From assembly GCF_021117345.1 (NCBI RefSeq), contig NZ_CP088261.1:1240001-1304000 (forward strand): a stretch of DNA of 64,000 nt. Reading direction: 5' to 3'. The notes under the pieces were generated by a model. The model made no database searches. It was given only the letters and a program-made list of their open reading frames with translations, and was not told where the DNA came from. Of this stretch, positions 8,023 to 17,071 are shown piece by piece. Origin of the DNA: Microbacterium sp. cx-55 (lineage in GTDB: Bacteria; Actinomycetota; Actinomycetes; Actinomycetales; Microbacteriaceae). Position 1 is the first letter of the stretch, and every line of letters begins with the position of its first letter. The position numbers and the translations under genes are program-made.

Positions 8023-10515
8023 TTGACCTCAGATCACAACCTACGTGATTACACGAGCGTGGACCGGTCGAAGCAATTGACTCTCGATTCGCCGGAAATC
8101 GTGGACCGTCTGCGAAAGCTGACTCTCGAGCAGAAGGTGAGACTTCTCACCGGCGCCAACGTCTGGGAGACATGGGCTGAGGAATCGATCGGATTACGCC
8201 CGATCGTGTTCTCAGACGGCCCGTCGGGTGTCAGGGGAGGTGCATGGGATGAGCGGCAGCCGTCGATCAACCTGCCGTCAGGCACGGCGTTGGCAGCCTC
8301 CTGGGACGTCGAGATCGCGCGGCTGTACGGAACCGTGATGGCTCTCGAAGCGCGAAAAAAAGGTGTCGATGTCGTGAACGGCCCGATGATCAACGTCCAT
8401 CGTTCTCCGCTGGGCGGCCGAAGCTTCGAATCGTTCAGCGAAGACCCGCGACTGACCGCAGCCATGGCCGCCGGATACGTCCGCGGACTACAGGAAATGG
8501 GGGTGGCCGCAAACCTAAAGCACTATGTCGCGAACGACTACGAGACCGACCGCTACACCGCCAATAGCCAAGTCGAGGATCGTGCGCTCCACGAGATTTA
8601 CCTGGCTGCGTTCGAGGAACCCGTCAGAGAAGCCGGCGCGTGGGCGGTCATGTCTGCCTACAACGCCGTCAACGGCGTGAGTGCAACGGAATCGCCACTG
8701 CTCACTGACCCTTTGAAGACCGAGTGGGAATTCGACGGTGTCGTGGTCAGCGACTGGACTGCCGTCCGAACCCTTGCCTCTGCAGCAGCGGGGCAAGATC
8801 TGGCCATGCCGGGGCCCGGCGGTCCATGGGGCGACGCGCTGGTCGATGCTGTGCGATCGGGGCAGATACCGGAGAGCACCATCGATGACAAGGTGCGCAG
8901 GATCCTTCTGCTCGCGGCGCGCGTCGGTGCATTGACCGACCTTCCACAGAACTCGGCACCGAAGGACATCGATGGCCTGGCGGTGGCAAAACTCGCCGCT
9001 GCCGAGGGCGCAGTCCTACTCAAGAACAATGGAGCCCTTCCGCTGGTCCCCGCTGACATCGGCCGGGTCGCCGTGATCGGTCAGCATGCCCTGACGCCAC
9101 GGACCCAGGGCGGAGGGTCGGCCACCGTAATTCCGACACACGTCACGTCACCGCTCGACGCGATCCGCGCTGCCCTACCCGGACAGAACGTCACGCACGC
9201 GATCGGTTCAATCGTGCAAACCGGTATCGCCCCGATACCCCTCACACAAATCGTCAATCCATCCACCCAGCAGCCGGGCGCGCTGGTCCGATTCTTGGAC
9301 GACGCGGGCGCTGAGCTCTACCGCGAAGACCGTCTCGCGACGACCCTCGTCTACATCACCGGCGACGCCCCCATCAGGACCGCGGCCCTGATGGAAGTGA
9401 CGTTCAGCTACACCGCGGACTTCGACGGTGATCACCGAATCGGCTTCGCCGCCGTCGGATCTGGGAAGATTTTCGCAGACGGCACCTTGGTCGGCTCCGG
9501 GACGGGCGTCCCGATCGTCCACGACCTCGGGGCAAACCTGAACCAGCCGCCCCCCATCACCGCACCCCTCCAGTTGCGTACCGGGGAGTCCGTAGGCATT
9601 CGGATCGAGTTCGACATGACTACCCGAGTCGTCTTCGAAGGACACGAGGGGATGTTCGGAATCTTCATCGGCACCGACGTCGGCGAATACGACTCCGAGG
9701 CGCTCCTCGCAGATGCTGTCGCCGAGGCGTCGGCCGCCGACGTCGCCATCGTCGTCGTGGGTACAACGGCTGAGTTGGAATCCGAGGGGTTCGACCGCGA
9801 GAATTTCAGACTCCCCGGCAACCAGGACGAACTGGTAGCCGCAGTAGCAGCAACGGGCACCCCCACGCTCGTCGTCCTGAACGTCGGAGCACCGGTGCTC
9901 ACCCCGTGGCGAGACCAGGTCGCGGCTGTTCTGGTGACCTACTTCGGTGGTGAGCAGATGGCCGAAGCGCTGGCCGACATGCTGATCGGAGTCGCGGAGC
10001 CCGGCGGGCGTCTCACGACCACCTGGCCGCGAACCGGAGACGAGGCCTTCCTGCCCTCGAACACCCCGGTCGACGGCGATGTCGTCTATGGGGAAGGCAT
10101 TGGAGTCGGCTACCGCGAGTGGCTCTCACAGGACGCCGAACCTGCCTATTCATTCGGGCACGGGCTGGGCTACTCATCCTGGAAGATCGACAACGTCGAC
10201 ATCTCTCCAGGGGCGGAGGACGTGAGTCTTACCGTGACGGTCACGAATGTTGGTGAGAGGAGTGCCAAGGAAGTCGTGCAGGTCTACTTGTCGAAAGAAG
10301 ACAGCAGCATCCACCGCCCGGTGTTGTGGTTGGCTGCCTGGGGGGTTGCCCGGTGCGAACCGGGAGCGAGTACGTCGGTCGAGATCAGAGTTCCCCGCCG
10401 TTCCTTCGAGGTGTGGCTGAACGGCCAGTGGTTCGAGGAAGCAGGAACGTACGGCGTCCGCGTGGGCACAAGCATCCTCGACTTGACGATGGAGGCGCAG
10501 ATACTCAGAGGCTGA
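8023..10515 (+). CDS. Glycoside hydrolase family 3 (beta-glucosidase type) with inserted PA14 domain
   Basis: GH3 enzymes are retaining exo-glycosidases, most often beta-glucosidases or beta-xylosidases. Family features are FSDGPSGVRGG, NGPMINVHRSPLGGRSFESF, the conserved KHYVANDYE, and the nucleophile segment VVVSDW (Asp244 from the chosen start). The C-terminal alpha/beta sandwich holds AVLLKNN and ESEGFDREN with the candidate acid/base Glu. A PA14 insert lies at about residues 416-550, and a fibronectin-III-like domain ends the protein (VTVTNVGERSAKEVVQVYLS). No signal peptide is visible, so it is probably cytoplasmic and acts on what the MFS protein imports. I chose TTG 8023, which has TAGGA about 9 bases upstream; GTG 8059 or TTG 8077 are possible. 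Length is about 830 aa. Confidence 0.92.
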   Translation: MTSDHNLRDYTSVDRSKQLTLDSPEIVDRLRKLTLEQKVRLLTGANVWETWAEESIGLRPIVFSDGPSGVRGGAWDERQPSINLPSGTALAASWDVEIARLYGTVMALEARKKGVDVVNGPMINVHRSPLGGRSFESFSEDPRLTAAMAAGYVRGLQEMGVAANLKHYVANDYETDRYTANSQVEDRALHEIYLAAFEEPVREAGAWAVMSAYNAVNGVSATESPLLTDPLKTEWEFDGVVVSDWTAVRTLASAAAGQDLAMPGPGGPWGDALVDAVRSGQIPESTIDDKVRRILLLAARVGALTDLPQNSAPKDIDGLAVAKLAAAEGAVLLKNNGALPLVPADIGRVAVIGQHALTPRTQGGGSATVIPTHVTSPLDAIRAALPGQNVTHAIGSIVQTGIAPIPLTQIVNPSTQQPGALVRFLDDAGAELYREDRLATTLVYITGDAPIRTAALMEVTFSYTADFDGDHRIGFAAVGSGKIFADGTLVGSGTGVPIVHDLGANLNQPPPITAPLQLRTGESVGIRIEFDMTTRVVFEGHEGMFGIFIGTDVGEYDSEALLADAVAEASAADVAIVVVGTTAELESEGFDRENFRLPGNQDELVAAVAATGTPTLVVLNVGAPVLTPWRDQVAAVLVTYFGGEQMAEALADMLIGVAEPGGRLTTTWPRTGDEAFLPSNTPVDGDVVYGEGIGVGYREWLSQDAEPAYSFGHGLGYSSWKIDNVDISPGAEDVSLTVTVTNVGERSAKEVVQVYLSKEDSSIHRPVLWLAAWGVARCEPGASTSVEIRVPRRSFEVWLNGQWFEEAGTYGVRVGTSILDLTMEAQILRG

Positions 10516-10539
10516 GTCACCTCTTAGTCGGAACCACAA

Positions 10540-10581
10540 TCTCGGTGATATCTGCACCACTCGGTGCAGGTATCACCGAGA
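10540..10581. terminator. Long inverted repeat between convergent GH3 and tetR genes
   Basis: A 19-bp stem (starting TCTCGGTGATA, one G-T wobble) with a 4-nt ACTC loop sits in the short gap between the converging GH3 and TetR genes. It is well placed to end transcription in both directions. Confidence 0.75.
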
Positions 10582-10592
10582 CGCTCGATGGC

Positions 10593-11267
10593 TTACTGCG
10601 TTTTGTGATCAGCTCGTTCGCGGGCTAGAGGCACTGCAGTGCCCCAAAAAGTTGTGGTTTGGAACGCCCGCCATACCTCTGGTGCGTTCCCGATCAGAGG
10701 CTGCAGTTTACGTATAGCGCCCACGAAATCGAAGTCAGGATCCAGCAGCCACTGAACCTGCAGTCCATCCAACGCTGCCATCACCACCCCCGCCACCAGC
10801 TCAGCATCAGATCCATCCGTCCCCGCAGCGAGCTGGGCCTCTTTAATCGCTCGTCCCATTTGCTGGCGACCAACCTCGAATCGCTCCGCGAAGTAAGCCC
10901 TGGCCCTCGAATTCCCCGGCTCCACAGACCGCCCCAGCATGCTCGTGTACAGGGCGACGAGACTCGGGATCCTCACGTTGGATTCTGTACCGGCTTGCAG
11001 TTCTCCGACGAGGCCGACCCCTCCATCGTCACGTGACCTCAGATCAACTTCGGAATCGTGACGCACAAGGAGTTCGAGCAGCAGATCCTCGAGCGATGGA
11101 AAGTAATGAAGGATTGTTCCGTGATTGATATCGAGATCGTCGGCTATTGCCCTCAGAGACAACTTATCTAGGCCGCGATCCGCGAACACTTCGAGAGCAG
11201 TATCGAGGATCTCCCGCCGTCGCTCGATTCCTTTGGCGTATGGTCCTCGCCGGTTCAGTCGACTCAT
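10593..11267 (-). CDS. TetR-family transcriptional regulator
   Basis: This 224-aa protein has an N-terminal TetR helix-turn-helix: RREILDTALEVFADRGLDKLS, then AIADDLDINHGTILHYFPSLEDLL. The rest is the helical ligand-binding domain. ATG 11267 gives the usual short arm before the HTH; longer upstream extensions encode unlikely residues. It converges on the GH3 gene and is the likely local repressor of the MFS/GH3 genes through the palindrome at 6525-6544. The upstream 270 bases (11268-11539) contain a small TCGGTACACCGA near-palindrome at 11294-11305 but no other gene I recognise. Confidence 0.9.
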   Translation of the reverse strand: MSRLNRRGPYAKGIERRREILDTALEVFADRGLDKLSLRAIADDLDINHGTILHYFPSLEDLLLELLVRHDSEVDLRSRDDGGVGLVGELQAGTESNVRIPSLVALYTSMLGRSVEPGNSRARAYFAERFEVGRQQMGRAIKEAQLAAGTDGSDAELVAGVVMAALDGLQVQWLLDPDFDFVGAIRKLQPLIGNAPEVWRAFQTTTFWGTAVPLARERADHKTQ

Positions 11268-11539
11268 GAGACTGATTTTACGTCGGTCCCATCTCGGTAC
11301 ACCGACAAGCCAACGCCCGCAGGTCCGCGGACCCCAGGTCGTTACTCTGAACGAATCTCCCGCTGGCCTTGGCGGATAGGGCCCGTTCGAAGGCCCCGCT
11401 TCGTGCAGCGAACCAGGCCAAAGCGTGTGAACGATGAGTTGGCCGCCCACGCATCCGAGCAGATCCCTGTGGATGCGTCGTGGAGCTGGCCTCACCACCT
11501 CCAACGACCACTACACCTGGCGCAAGAACCCAAAACCTG

Positions 11540-12000
11540 TTATCCGCCCGGATCCCGCGTGATACGAACGTGTTGGTGGCTCCACGACTCGCCCAGGTCG
11601 CCCGTCATTCCGGCTTCGTGGAAGTCGAGCAGCGCGATGAAGTTCCCCTCCGGCACGACCATGCGTACGCCAGGCAGCTTCTCGTCGACGAGCTGAGCGA
11701 GCGTCTGCCGGTCCCGTCGAGGTACTCCACGATATGATCGAGCCACCGGCCGCCAGCAGAGTACGCGGCGATGTGCGCGACCACGCCGACCGTCGAGGCT
11801 CCATGACCGGCCCACATCGCGATCCGTTCCCAGAGCTGCGCATGCACGTCGTTCGACAGGATGATCTGTGCGCCCTTGAGTCCCGCGAGGTTCCACGCCT
11901 TCGAGGCGGATGTCGCGGTGAGGGTGTGCGAGGCGGCGTCATCCGACGCCGAGGCGTACGCGATGAGCCGTGCCGGCGCGCGCCGAGCCGGGGCAGGTGA
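11540..12000 (-). pseudogene. MalY/PatB-type PLP aminotransferase (cystathionine beta-lyase family) remnant
   Basis: On the minus strand one frame reads AYASASDDAASHTLTATSASKAWNLAGLKGAQ, which contains the PLP-binding Lys in SASKAWN as in MalY/PatB. It goes on through GHGASTVGVVAHIAAY and then GRWLDHIVEYL. A frameshift near 11700 moves the homology to another frame (LAQLVDEKLPGVRMVVPEGNFIALLDFH). The N-terminal third and the C-terminal end are missing. No functional product is expected. Confidence 0.75.
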
Positions 12001-12054
12001 AGTGCTCGATCGCCAGCTCAAACGCTGCGATCACGTCGGGAACATGGTGAGAAG

Positions 12055-12441
12055 GTGATGATCTGGCACGGCACGGCGGACGCTCTGCTCTCGGAGAACG
12101 AGACCGTACGCAACTGGAATGAAGTCCGTGAAGTCGCCGGAGGCCCCATCACCGATGATAACTCGCGCCTAATCGAACTGATCGAACGCAAAGCTCTGGT
12201 CTCCGAGATAGAGCATGCTTCCCGCATGCACCGCGCCGGCACTCTCGATGCATACGTCGTACATGAGCACCCAGAACCGGCGATGGGCTTCGCCGCGCCG
12301 CGAGCATGCCCGGATGCGGTGCTGGGGGCCCCCAGCGAGTCGGCGGCTCACCCTATCGAGGGTTCGGTGAAGCACACTCGTGAAGATCTCGTTGCCGCGC
12401 TGTCCACAGCGACTGATCCGATATCGGATCACTGGTGGTGA
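12055..12441 (+). CDS. Uncharacterised 128-aa reading frame in a relic region, possibly a gene fragment
   Basis: An open frame reads MIWHGTADALLSENETVRNW and later EIEHASRMHRAGTLDAYVVHEHPEP. I do not recognise the family with certainty. The surroundings (a decayed aminotransferase upstream, no good ribosome site) suggest it is a fragment, not a working gene. The bases from 12442 to 12531 hold nothing recognisable. Confidence 0.25.
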   Translation: MMIWHGTADALLSENETVRNWNEVREVAGGPITDDNSRLIELIERKALVSEIEHASRMHRAGTLDAYVVHEHPEPAMGFAAPRACPDAVLGAPSESAAHPIEGSVKHTREDLVAALSTATDPISDHWW

Positions 12442-12531
12442 GAGCGCGGTCGCTGAGGCACCCGCGAGAGCGCCCTCTCACTCTCAACTGTGAATCGCGG
12501 CACCTCGCCTGGCCAACGCCTGCGTGAAGAG

Positions 12532-13704
12532 CTACCGGCTCTTGCTGCCGGCGTCGAATGCAGAGCCTGAGCCGACACCGAAGAGTGCCGCTCCGGTGAA
12601 GAGCTCCACGGTCTCACCATCGACGAGCACCTCGACCTCGCCGTCGCCGGCTGGCACGATGGTCTCTGCCCCCCGCCACGTGCAGATCACCGATTCGAGC
12701 TCGCGGCGGAGGGTGAGCGCGTCGTCCGCGCTCGCCGCTGCCCACTCTTCGCCGATGGAGATGCTCGTGCGCGCCGAGGCGGAGGCCCGCGCGACTCCCG
12801 GATGCGGCTCCGCGACAAGAGTGTCGCCCTCGAGTCGCAGCACGTGTGCCACGCTCAGTGCGCTGGCACGGCCCGCCTCGGCATCGCCCGCACCGCGCAT
12901 CCACGAGATCAGGCATGGCAGCCCGTCGCGGTCGCGGAAGAAGGAGGGCGCGTAGTAGCTGTCGCCGTAGGTGAGGCGTCCCCAGCTGGCCGCATCGAAG
13001 CGTCCGTCTGCGAATGACCCGATGGCGTACGCGACGTAGTGCAGCTCGTCGTCCTGCCAGACCGAGGTGACCATCACATCGCGGCCGTCGATGGTGAAGA
13101 TCTGGGGGCACTCCCAGAGTGCGCCCGTCCACACCGGCTCCGTCTCGCTCGTGTTCCGCGCTGCCGCCAGTCCGTCGAACGACCAGGAGCGGAGGTCGTC
13201 GGAGATGAATGAGCTCGCGGCGGCGTCGCCGCCGGCGATGGCGGTGCCCACGAGCATCCGCCACCGCTCGCCGTCGCGCATCACGAACGGGTCGCGGAAG
13301 GCGATGAGGTCGAGTGGTGGGGCTTCGGCGACGACGTCACCCTTCGTCCAGACGAGCCAGTCGTCGTCGACCGGGGTCGCGGTACGGATGCGGCCGACAG
13401 CGAACTCGGGTGTGGAGACCGCGGTGTAGAAGATGGTGGCGCGGCCGTCGTCGTCGACTGCGAGCGAGCCTGACCAGATGCCGTCGTCGCCGTCTCCCGG
13501 TTCGAGGGCGACGGGATGCTCGGTCCACGAGAACAGGTCGAGTGAGCTGGCATGACCCCAGCGGCATTCGGGCGCCCACGTGGTGCGGTCGGGCACGTAC
13601 TGGAAGAAGAGATGGTAGCGGCCGTTGTGCCAGGTGAGCGCGAGCGGGTCGTTCATCCAACCCGAGCCGGGGGTGAAATGCCAGCGGGGGCGGTCGTGCG
13701 TCAT
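12532..13704 (-). CDS. Glycoside hydrolase family 32 (intracellular beta-fructofuranosidase type)
   Basis: GH32 enzymes release fructose from sucrose, inulin- or levan-type fructosides. All three catalytic motifs are present: WMNDP (nucleophile Asp19), FRDP (137-139, transition-state stabiliser) and ECP (acid/base Glu198). The protein is 390 aa: a five-bladed propeller with a short C-terminal beta domain. It lacks a signal peptide. The first motif reads WMNDPLAL in place of the usual WMNDPNG, a variation in the sugar-binding subsite. ATG 13704 has AAGGAG nine bases upstream. It is divergent from the ABC/LacI/PfkB/GH91 operon and shares its operator, so it should cleave the same imported fructoside (for example inulobiose) to fructose. 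Confidence 0.93.
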   Translation of the reverse strand: MTHDRPRWHFTPGSGWMNDPLALTWHNGRYHLFFQYVPDRTTWAPECRWGHASSLDLFSWTEHPVALEPGDGDDGIWSGSLAVDDDGRATIFYTAVSTPEFAVGRIRTATPVDDDWLVWTKGDVVAEAPPLDLIAFRDPFVMRDGERWRMLVGTAIAGGDAAASSFISDDLRSWSFDGLAAARNTSETEPVWTGALWECPQIFTIDGRDVMVTSVWQDDELHYVAYAIGSFADGRFDAASWGRLTYGDSYYAPSFFRDRDGLPCLISWMRGAGDAEAGRASALSVAHVLRLEGDTLVAEPHPGVARASASARTSISIGEEWAAASADDALTLRRELESVICTWRGAETIVPAGDGEVEVLVDGETVELFTGAALFGVGSGSAFDAGSKSR

Positions 13705-13750
13705 GCGTGCGGCTCCTTTGCTGCCGCCATAGATAGCGGACCTGTCTCCA

Positions 13751-13790
13751 AGTATGGGCTTGACAAGACGATTTGGCAAAACGTATTGTC
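13751..13790. promoter_or_regulatory. Divergent promoters sharing one LacI-type operator
   Basis: The rightward promoter is TTGACA (13760-13765), an 18-bp spacer and TATTGT (13784-13789). The leftward promoter for the GH32 gene is TTGCCA and CATACT (complements of 13774-13779 and 13751-13756) with a 17-bp spacer. A 29-bp imperfect palindrome, half-site GACAAGACGATTT around a central GGC (11 of 13 positions symmetric), covers 13762-13790. It overlaps both -35 regions and the rightward -10. One repressor bound here would silence both arms; the LacI protein at 17072-18133 is the natural candidate. Confidence 0.72.
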
Positions 13791-13877
13791 ATGTTTGTCG
13801 CTCCGGCGGCGAGTGCCGCAAACCTGGGCACGTACCCTCGCAATCACGCAACGTCGCACAGAATTGGAGTCGAAGTG

Positions 13878-15194
13878 ATGATGCTTCGCACACACACCCG
13901 GAAGTCCCGTCGTGTCCTGGCCGGCGCCACCGGCCTCCTTGCCGTCGGCATCACCGTCGTCCTTTCGGGATGCGGTGCCGGAGGAGGGGCCCCTGCAGCG
14001 GGCGCCGACTCGATCACCGTTCTCGTCGAGGCTGGCGGCCACGGCGAGTTGCAGCCCATCGCAGACCAGTTCGAGAAGGACACCGGCACTTCGGTGACTT
14101 TCGTCGAGCTGCCCTACGACGGCCTCTATAACCGGCTGAACAGCGAGTTCAGCTCGGGGTCGCTCTCCTTCGACGTCGCCGCCCTCGACTCGATCTGGCT
14201 GCCGACCTTCGCCGAGGCTCTCACCCCCCTCGACGATGTGTTCACCGATGACGTGCAGTCCGACCTCTTCCCGGCGCTCGTCACCGAAGCGCAGGTCGAG
14301 GGCTCCTTCGTCGGGATGCCCGCCTGGACCAACTCTGAAATTCTCTACTACCGCACTGACCTCTTCGAGGACCCGGCCCAGCAGGCGGAGTTCAAGGCCG
14401 AGTACGGCTACGACCTTGCGCCGCCCACCACCTGGGAGCAGTACTCGGACGTGGCGAAGTTCTTCACTCAGGACACCGACGGCGATGGCCAGGTCGACGT
14501 ATATGGCACCGACGTGAAGGGCGCAGTCGAGACCGAGTGGCTCGCCACTCTCTCGCAGACAGGGGAGAAGAACATGGTCGTCGGAGACGACGGCTCGGTC
14601 TCCCTCGGCAATGCCGACAGCCTCGCGGCCCTCGATTTCTACACCAGCCTGCTGCCCTATGCGCCCTCGGGTGCCGCGCAGCTCGACTGGGCCGGTTCAC
14701 AGAACCTCTTCAACCAGGGCCAGTTGGCGATGATGCGCTTCTGGGCGCACGCCTACAAGCAGATTCCCGCCGACTCGGCAGTAGCGGGCAAGGTCGGCGT
14801 CACCACGATGGTGGGTGGTCCCGGCGGAGTCGCCGGTGTGCCCGGCGCCTGGTACCTGTCGGTTCCGGCCGGTACGAGCAAGCAGGAGAAGGCGCTCGAG
14901 TTCGTGCAGTACGCCTACGACAACAACGAGCTGTCCGTCGACACCGATCTGGGGCTCGCCTCGCGCATCTCGGTACTCGAGCAGTACCAGGATGAGCCCG
15001 GCTACGAGAACTACAAGCCGCTGATCGACACTCTGAACGCCGAGTCGACCGTGCCGCGCCCCGCGAACCCAAATTGGCAGGAGATCGTCGATTCCGCTCT
15101 CATTCCGATGATCCAGAAGGCCGTCGTACCGGGAGCGGACAACCAGCAGCTCCTTGACGACGCCAAGGCGCAGGTCGAGTCCATCATCGAGTGA
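13878..15194 (+). CDS. Sugar ABC transporter substrate-binding lipoprotein
   Basis: This 438-aa extracellular solute-binding protein of the MalE-like class 1 family captures an oligosaccharide for import. The N-terminus has Arg/Lys residues, a hydrophobic stretch and lipobox LSGC with lipidated Cys32, then a flexible Gly/Ala linker. ATG 13878 has GGAG eight bases upstream; GTG 13875 and ATG 13881 are neighbouring alternatives. It heads the operon of two permeases, LacI, PfkB and a GH91 protein; by context its ligand is a fructose-containing di- or oligosaccharide, perhaps a difructose anhydride. The ATPase is missing from the operon, so a shared MsiK-type ATPase elsewhere is likely. Confidence 0.9.
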   Translation: MMLRTHTRKSRRVLAGATGLLAVGITVVLSGCGAGGGAPAAGADSITVLVEAGGHGELQPIADQFEKDTGTSVTFVELPYDGLYNRLNSEFSSGSLSFDVAALDSIWLPTFAEALTPLDDVFTDDVQSDLFPALVTEAQVEGSFVGMPAWTNSEILYYRTDLFEDPAQQAEFKAEYGYDLAPPTTWEQYSDVAKFFTQDTDGDGQVDVYGTDVKGAVETEWLATLSQTGEKNMVVGDDGSVSLGNADSLAALDFYTSLLPYAPSGAAQLDWAGSQNLFNQGQLAMMRFWAHAYKQIPADSAVAGKVGVTTMVGGPGGVAGVPGAWYLSVPAGTSKQEKALEFVQYAYDNNELSVDTDLGLASRISVLEQYQDEPGYENYKPLIDTLNAESTVPRPANPNWQEIVDSALIPMIQKAVVPGADNQQLLDDAKAQVESIIE

Positions 15195-15202
15195 CTCTGA
15201 GC

Positions 15203-15235
15203 TGTGGCGCCCGGTCCCGGACAGGGCGCCACAGC
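15203..15235 (+). terminator. Intercistronic hairpin after the binding-protein gene
   Basis: A perfect 11-bp stem (CTGTGGCGCCC / GGGCGCCACAG) lies eight bases after the binding-protein stop and before the permease genes. Such a hairpin typically protects the upstream message and attenuates read-through, giving more binding protein than permease. The second fructan cassette has a matching element at 50738-50769. Confidence 0.7.
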
Positions 15236-15280
15236 CGAATCACCCGCTCCTCGCCATCCCCTCGACCAGAAAGTCTCATC

Positions 15281-16174
15281 GTGCGTCTCACCGATCGCCG
15301 GTTCGCGTTCTTCCTGATGCTTCCGGCCACCGCCTTTCTCGCCGTGTTCGTGGCGTGGCCGCTTGTGCAGTTCGTCTCGGACTCTTTCTTCGAGATCAGC
15401 AAGTTCGCCGGTGGCCCCCGCACCTTCGTCGGCTTCGACAACTACATCGAGGCGTTCACCTCGGGTGACTTCGGCAACGCCGCCTGGCGCACCGTGGTCT
15501 ACACGATCATCGTGGTCGTCTTCGAGTTCGTGCTCGGTCTCGCCGTCGCGCTCATGTTCACGGCGCTCGGCAATTCTTCCCGAGTGTTCCGCACGATCTT
15601 CCTCTACCCGCTGATGATTGCCCCGATCGTGGCCGGCCTGCTCTGGCGGTTCCTGCTGATCGACAACTTCGGCATCGTCAACCAGCTTCTGACGGATGCG
15701 CACATTCTGAGTGACCCCGGTCAGATCCAGTGGCTCAGCGACCCAAACATCGCCCTGTTCTCGGTCGCGATCCCTGACATCTGGCTGACCACCTCATTCA
15801 TCTCGCTCGTGCTCTTCGCAGGCCTGCAGAACATCCCCGGCGACGTGATCGAGGCCGCACGACTCGACGGAGCCCGCTACCCGACGATCCTCTTCCGCAT
15901 CATCATCCCGCTGCTGCGGCCTGTGATCGCGGTAGCCCTGATCCTCAGAGGCATCGACGCCGCCCGCGCGTTCGACGTCATCCTCATCCAGACCAACGGG
16001 GGACCGCAACAGAGCACCGAGACCATGTCGTTGCTCGTCTACCGCACCATGGTGCGATTCGGTGACCCGGGCCTGGCGAGCGCGATGGGAACCGTGTATC
16101 TCATCGCCATGCTCGCTGTCTCGGTCGCAGCCATCCTGCTCATCTGGCGTCCCGGAAATGAGAACAACCGATGA
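15281..16174 (+). CDS. Sugar ABC transporter permease (MalF-type)
   Basis: This 297-aa inner-membrane permease has six predicted transmembrane segments and the cytoplasmic EAA loop (VIEAARLDGARYPTILFRIIIP) that docks to the ATPase. GTG 15281 is chosen because it gives the usual short, basic N-terminus (VRLTDRRFAFFLMLPA); its ribosome site (AGAAAG) is weak. The stop overlaps the next start by four bases (ATGA), showing translational coupling. It forms the heteromeric channel with the next gene. Confidence 0.92.
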   Translation: MRLTDRRFAFFLMLPATAFLAVFVAWPLVQFVSDSFFEISKFAGGPRTFVGFDNYIEAFTSGDFGNAAWRTVVYTIIVVVFEFVLGLAVALMFTALGNSSRVFRTIFLYPLMIAPIVAGLLWRFLLIDNFGIVNQLLTDAHILSDPGQIQWLSDPNIALFSVAIPDIWLTTSFISLVLFAGLQNIPGDVIEAARLDGARYPTILFRIIIPLLRPVIAVALILRGIDAARAFDVILIQTNGGPQQSTETMSLLVYRTMVRFGDPGLASAMGTVYLIAMLAVSVAAILLIWRPGNENNR

Positions 16175-17010
16175 ACGGCCTCGAAACCACCCGCGTCAGC
16201 TCACGGGCCATCCTCTGGGTCGCCCTGGTGCTCCTCGTCGTGCTCTACGGCTTCCCCTTTCTCTACATGCTGTTCACCTCGTTCAAGACACCGCTGGAGA
16301 CCATCGCGGTGCCTCCGACGGTGCTGCCGTCGACCTGGACGATCGAGAACTACGCCTCGGCCATCGGCCGCGACGGCGTGGTCGCCTCGTTCATCAATAG
16401 CGTCGTGACGGCTGTGCTCAGCACTGCCATCTCGCTCGTTCTGGCGCTGCCGGCGGCCTACGCCGTCACGCGTTTCCGCACCCGCTTCGGCCGGTTCTTC
16501 ATCGTCGGCGCCCTCGTGATGCGGATGGTGCCGCCGATCGTGATCGGTGTGCCGATGATCGGAATCTTCCGCAGTCTCGGCATCTCCGACACGTCGTTCG
16601 CGCTGGCCATCGCGCACGCCACGATCTCGCTGCCGCTGTCCATCTGGCTGATGTCGAGTTTCTTCGAGGCCGTGCCGGAAGAGCTGGAGGAGGCGGCGAA
16701 GATCGACGGCGCGAGTCGGCTCGGTGCACTCTGGCGAGTGGTGCTGCCTGTCACCGCCGGGGGCATCGCTGTCACCGCCATCTTCGCCTTCCTCGCGTCG
16801 TGGAACGAGTTCCTCTTCGCGCTGCTGCTCACGGCGACACGCTCGCAGACCACCCCGATCGTCATCGCGAACTTCCAGACTCAGTTCGGTCTCGATTGGG
16901 GGGCGATGACAGCTCTAGCGGTGCTCTACTCGGTTCCCGTGATCCTTCTGGCGCTTGTGCTGCAGCGTCACATCGTGGCCGGACTCACTGCCGGTGCGGT
17001 GAAAGGATGA
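16171..17010 (+). CDS. Sugar ABC transporter permease (MalG-type)
   Basis: This 279-aa second permease subunit has six predicted helices and the EAA loop (LEEAAKIDGASRLGALWRVV) at about residues 170-190. It starts in an ATGA overlap with the upstream permease. The C-terminus ends in a QRHIVAGLTAGAVKG tail typical of MalG-like subunits. Confidence 0.93.
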   Translation: MNGLETTRVSSRAILWVALVLLVVLYGFPFLYMLFTSFKTPLETIAVPPTVLPSTWTIENYASAIGRDGVVASFINSVVTAVLSTAISLVLALPAAYAVTRFRTRFGRFFIVGALVMRMVPPIVIGVPMIGIFRSLGISDTSFALAIAHATISLPLSIWLMSSFFEAVPEELEEAAKIDGASRLGALWRVVLPVTAGGIAVTAIFAFLASWNEFLFALLLTATRSQTTPIVIANFQTQFGLDWGAMTALAVLYSVPVILLALVLQRHIVAGLTAGAVKG

Positions 17011-17071
17011 CGGACTCGGTGAGAATGGCCGGGAGCCGAACTGCCCGGCCTCAAGCATTCAAGGGGACACA

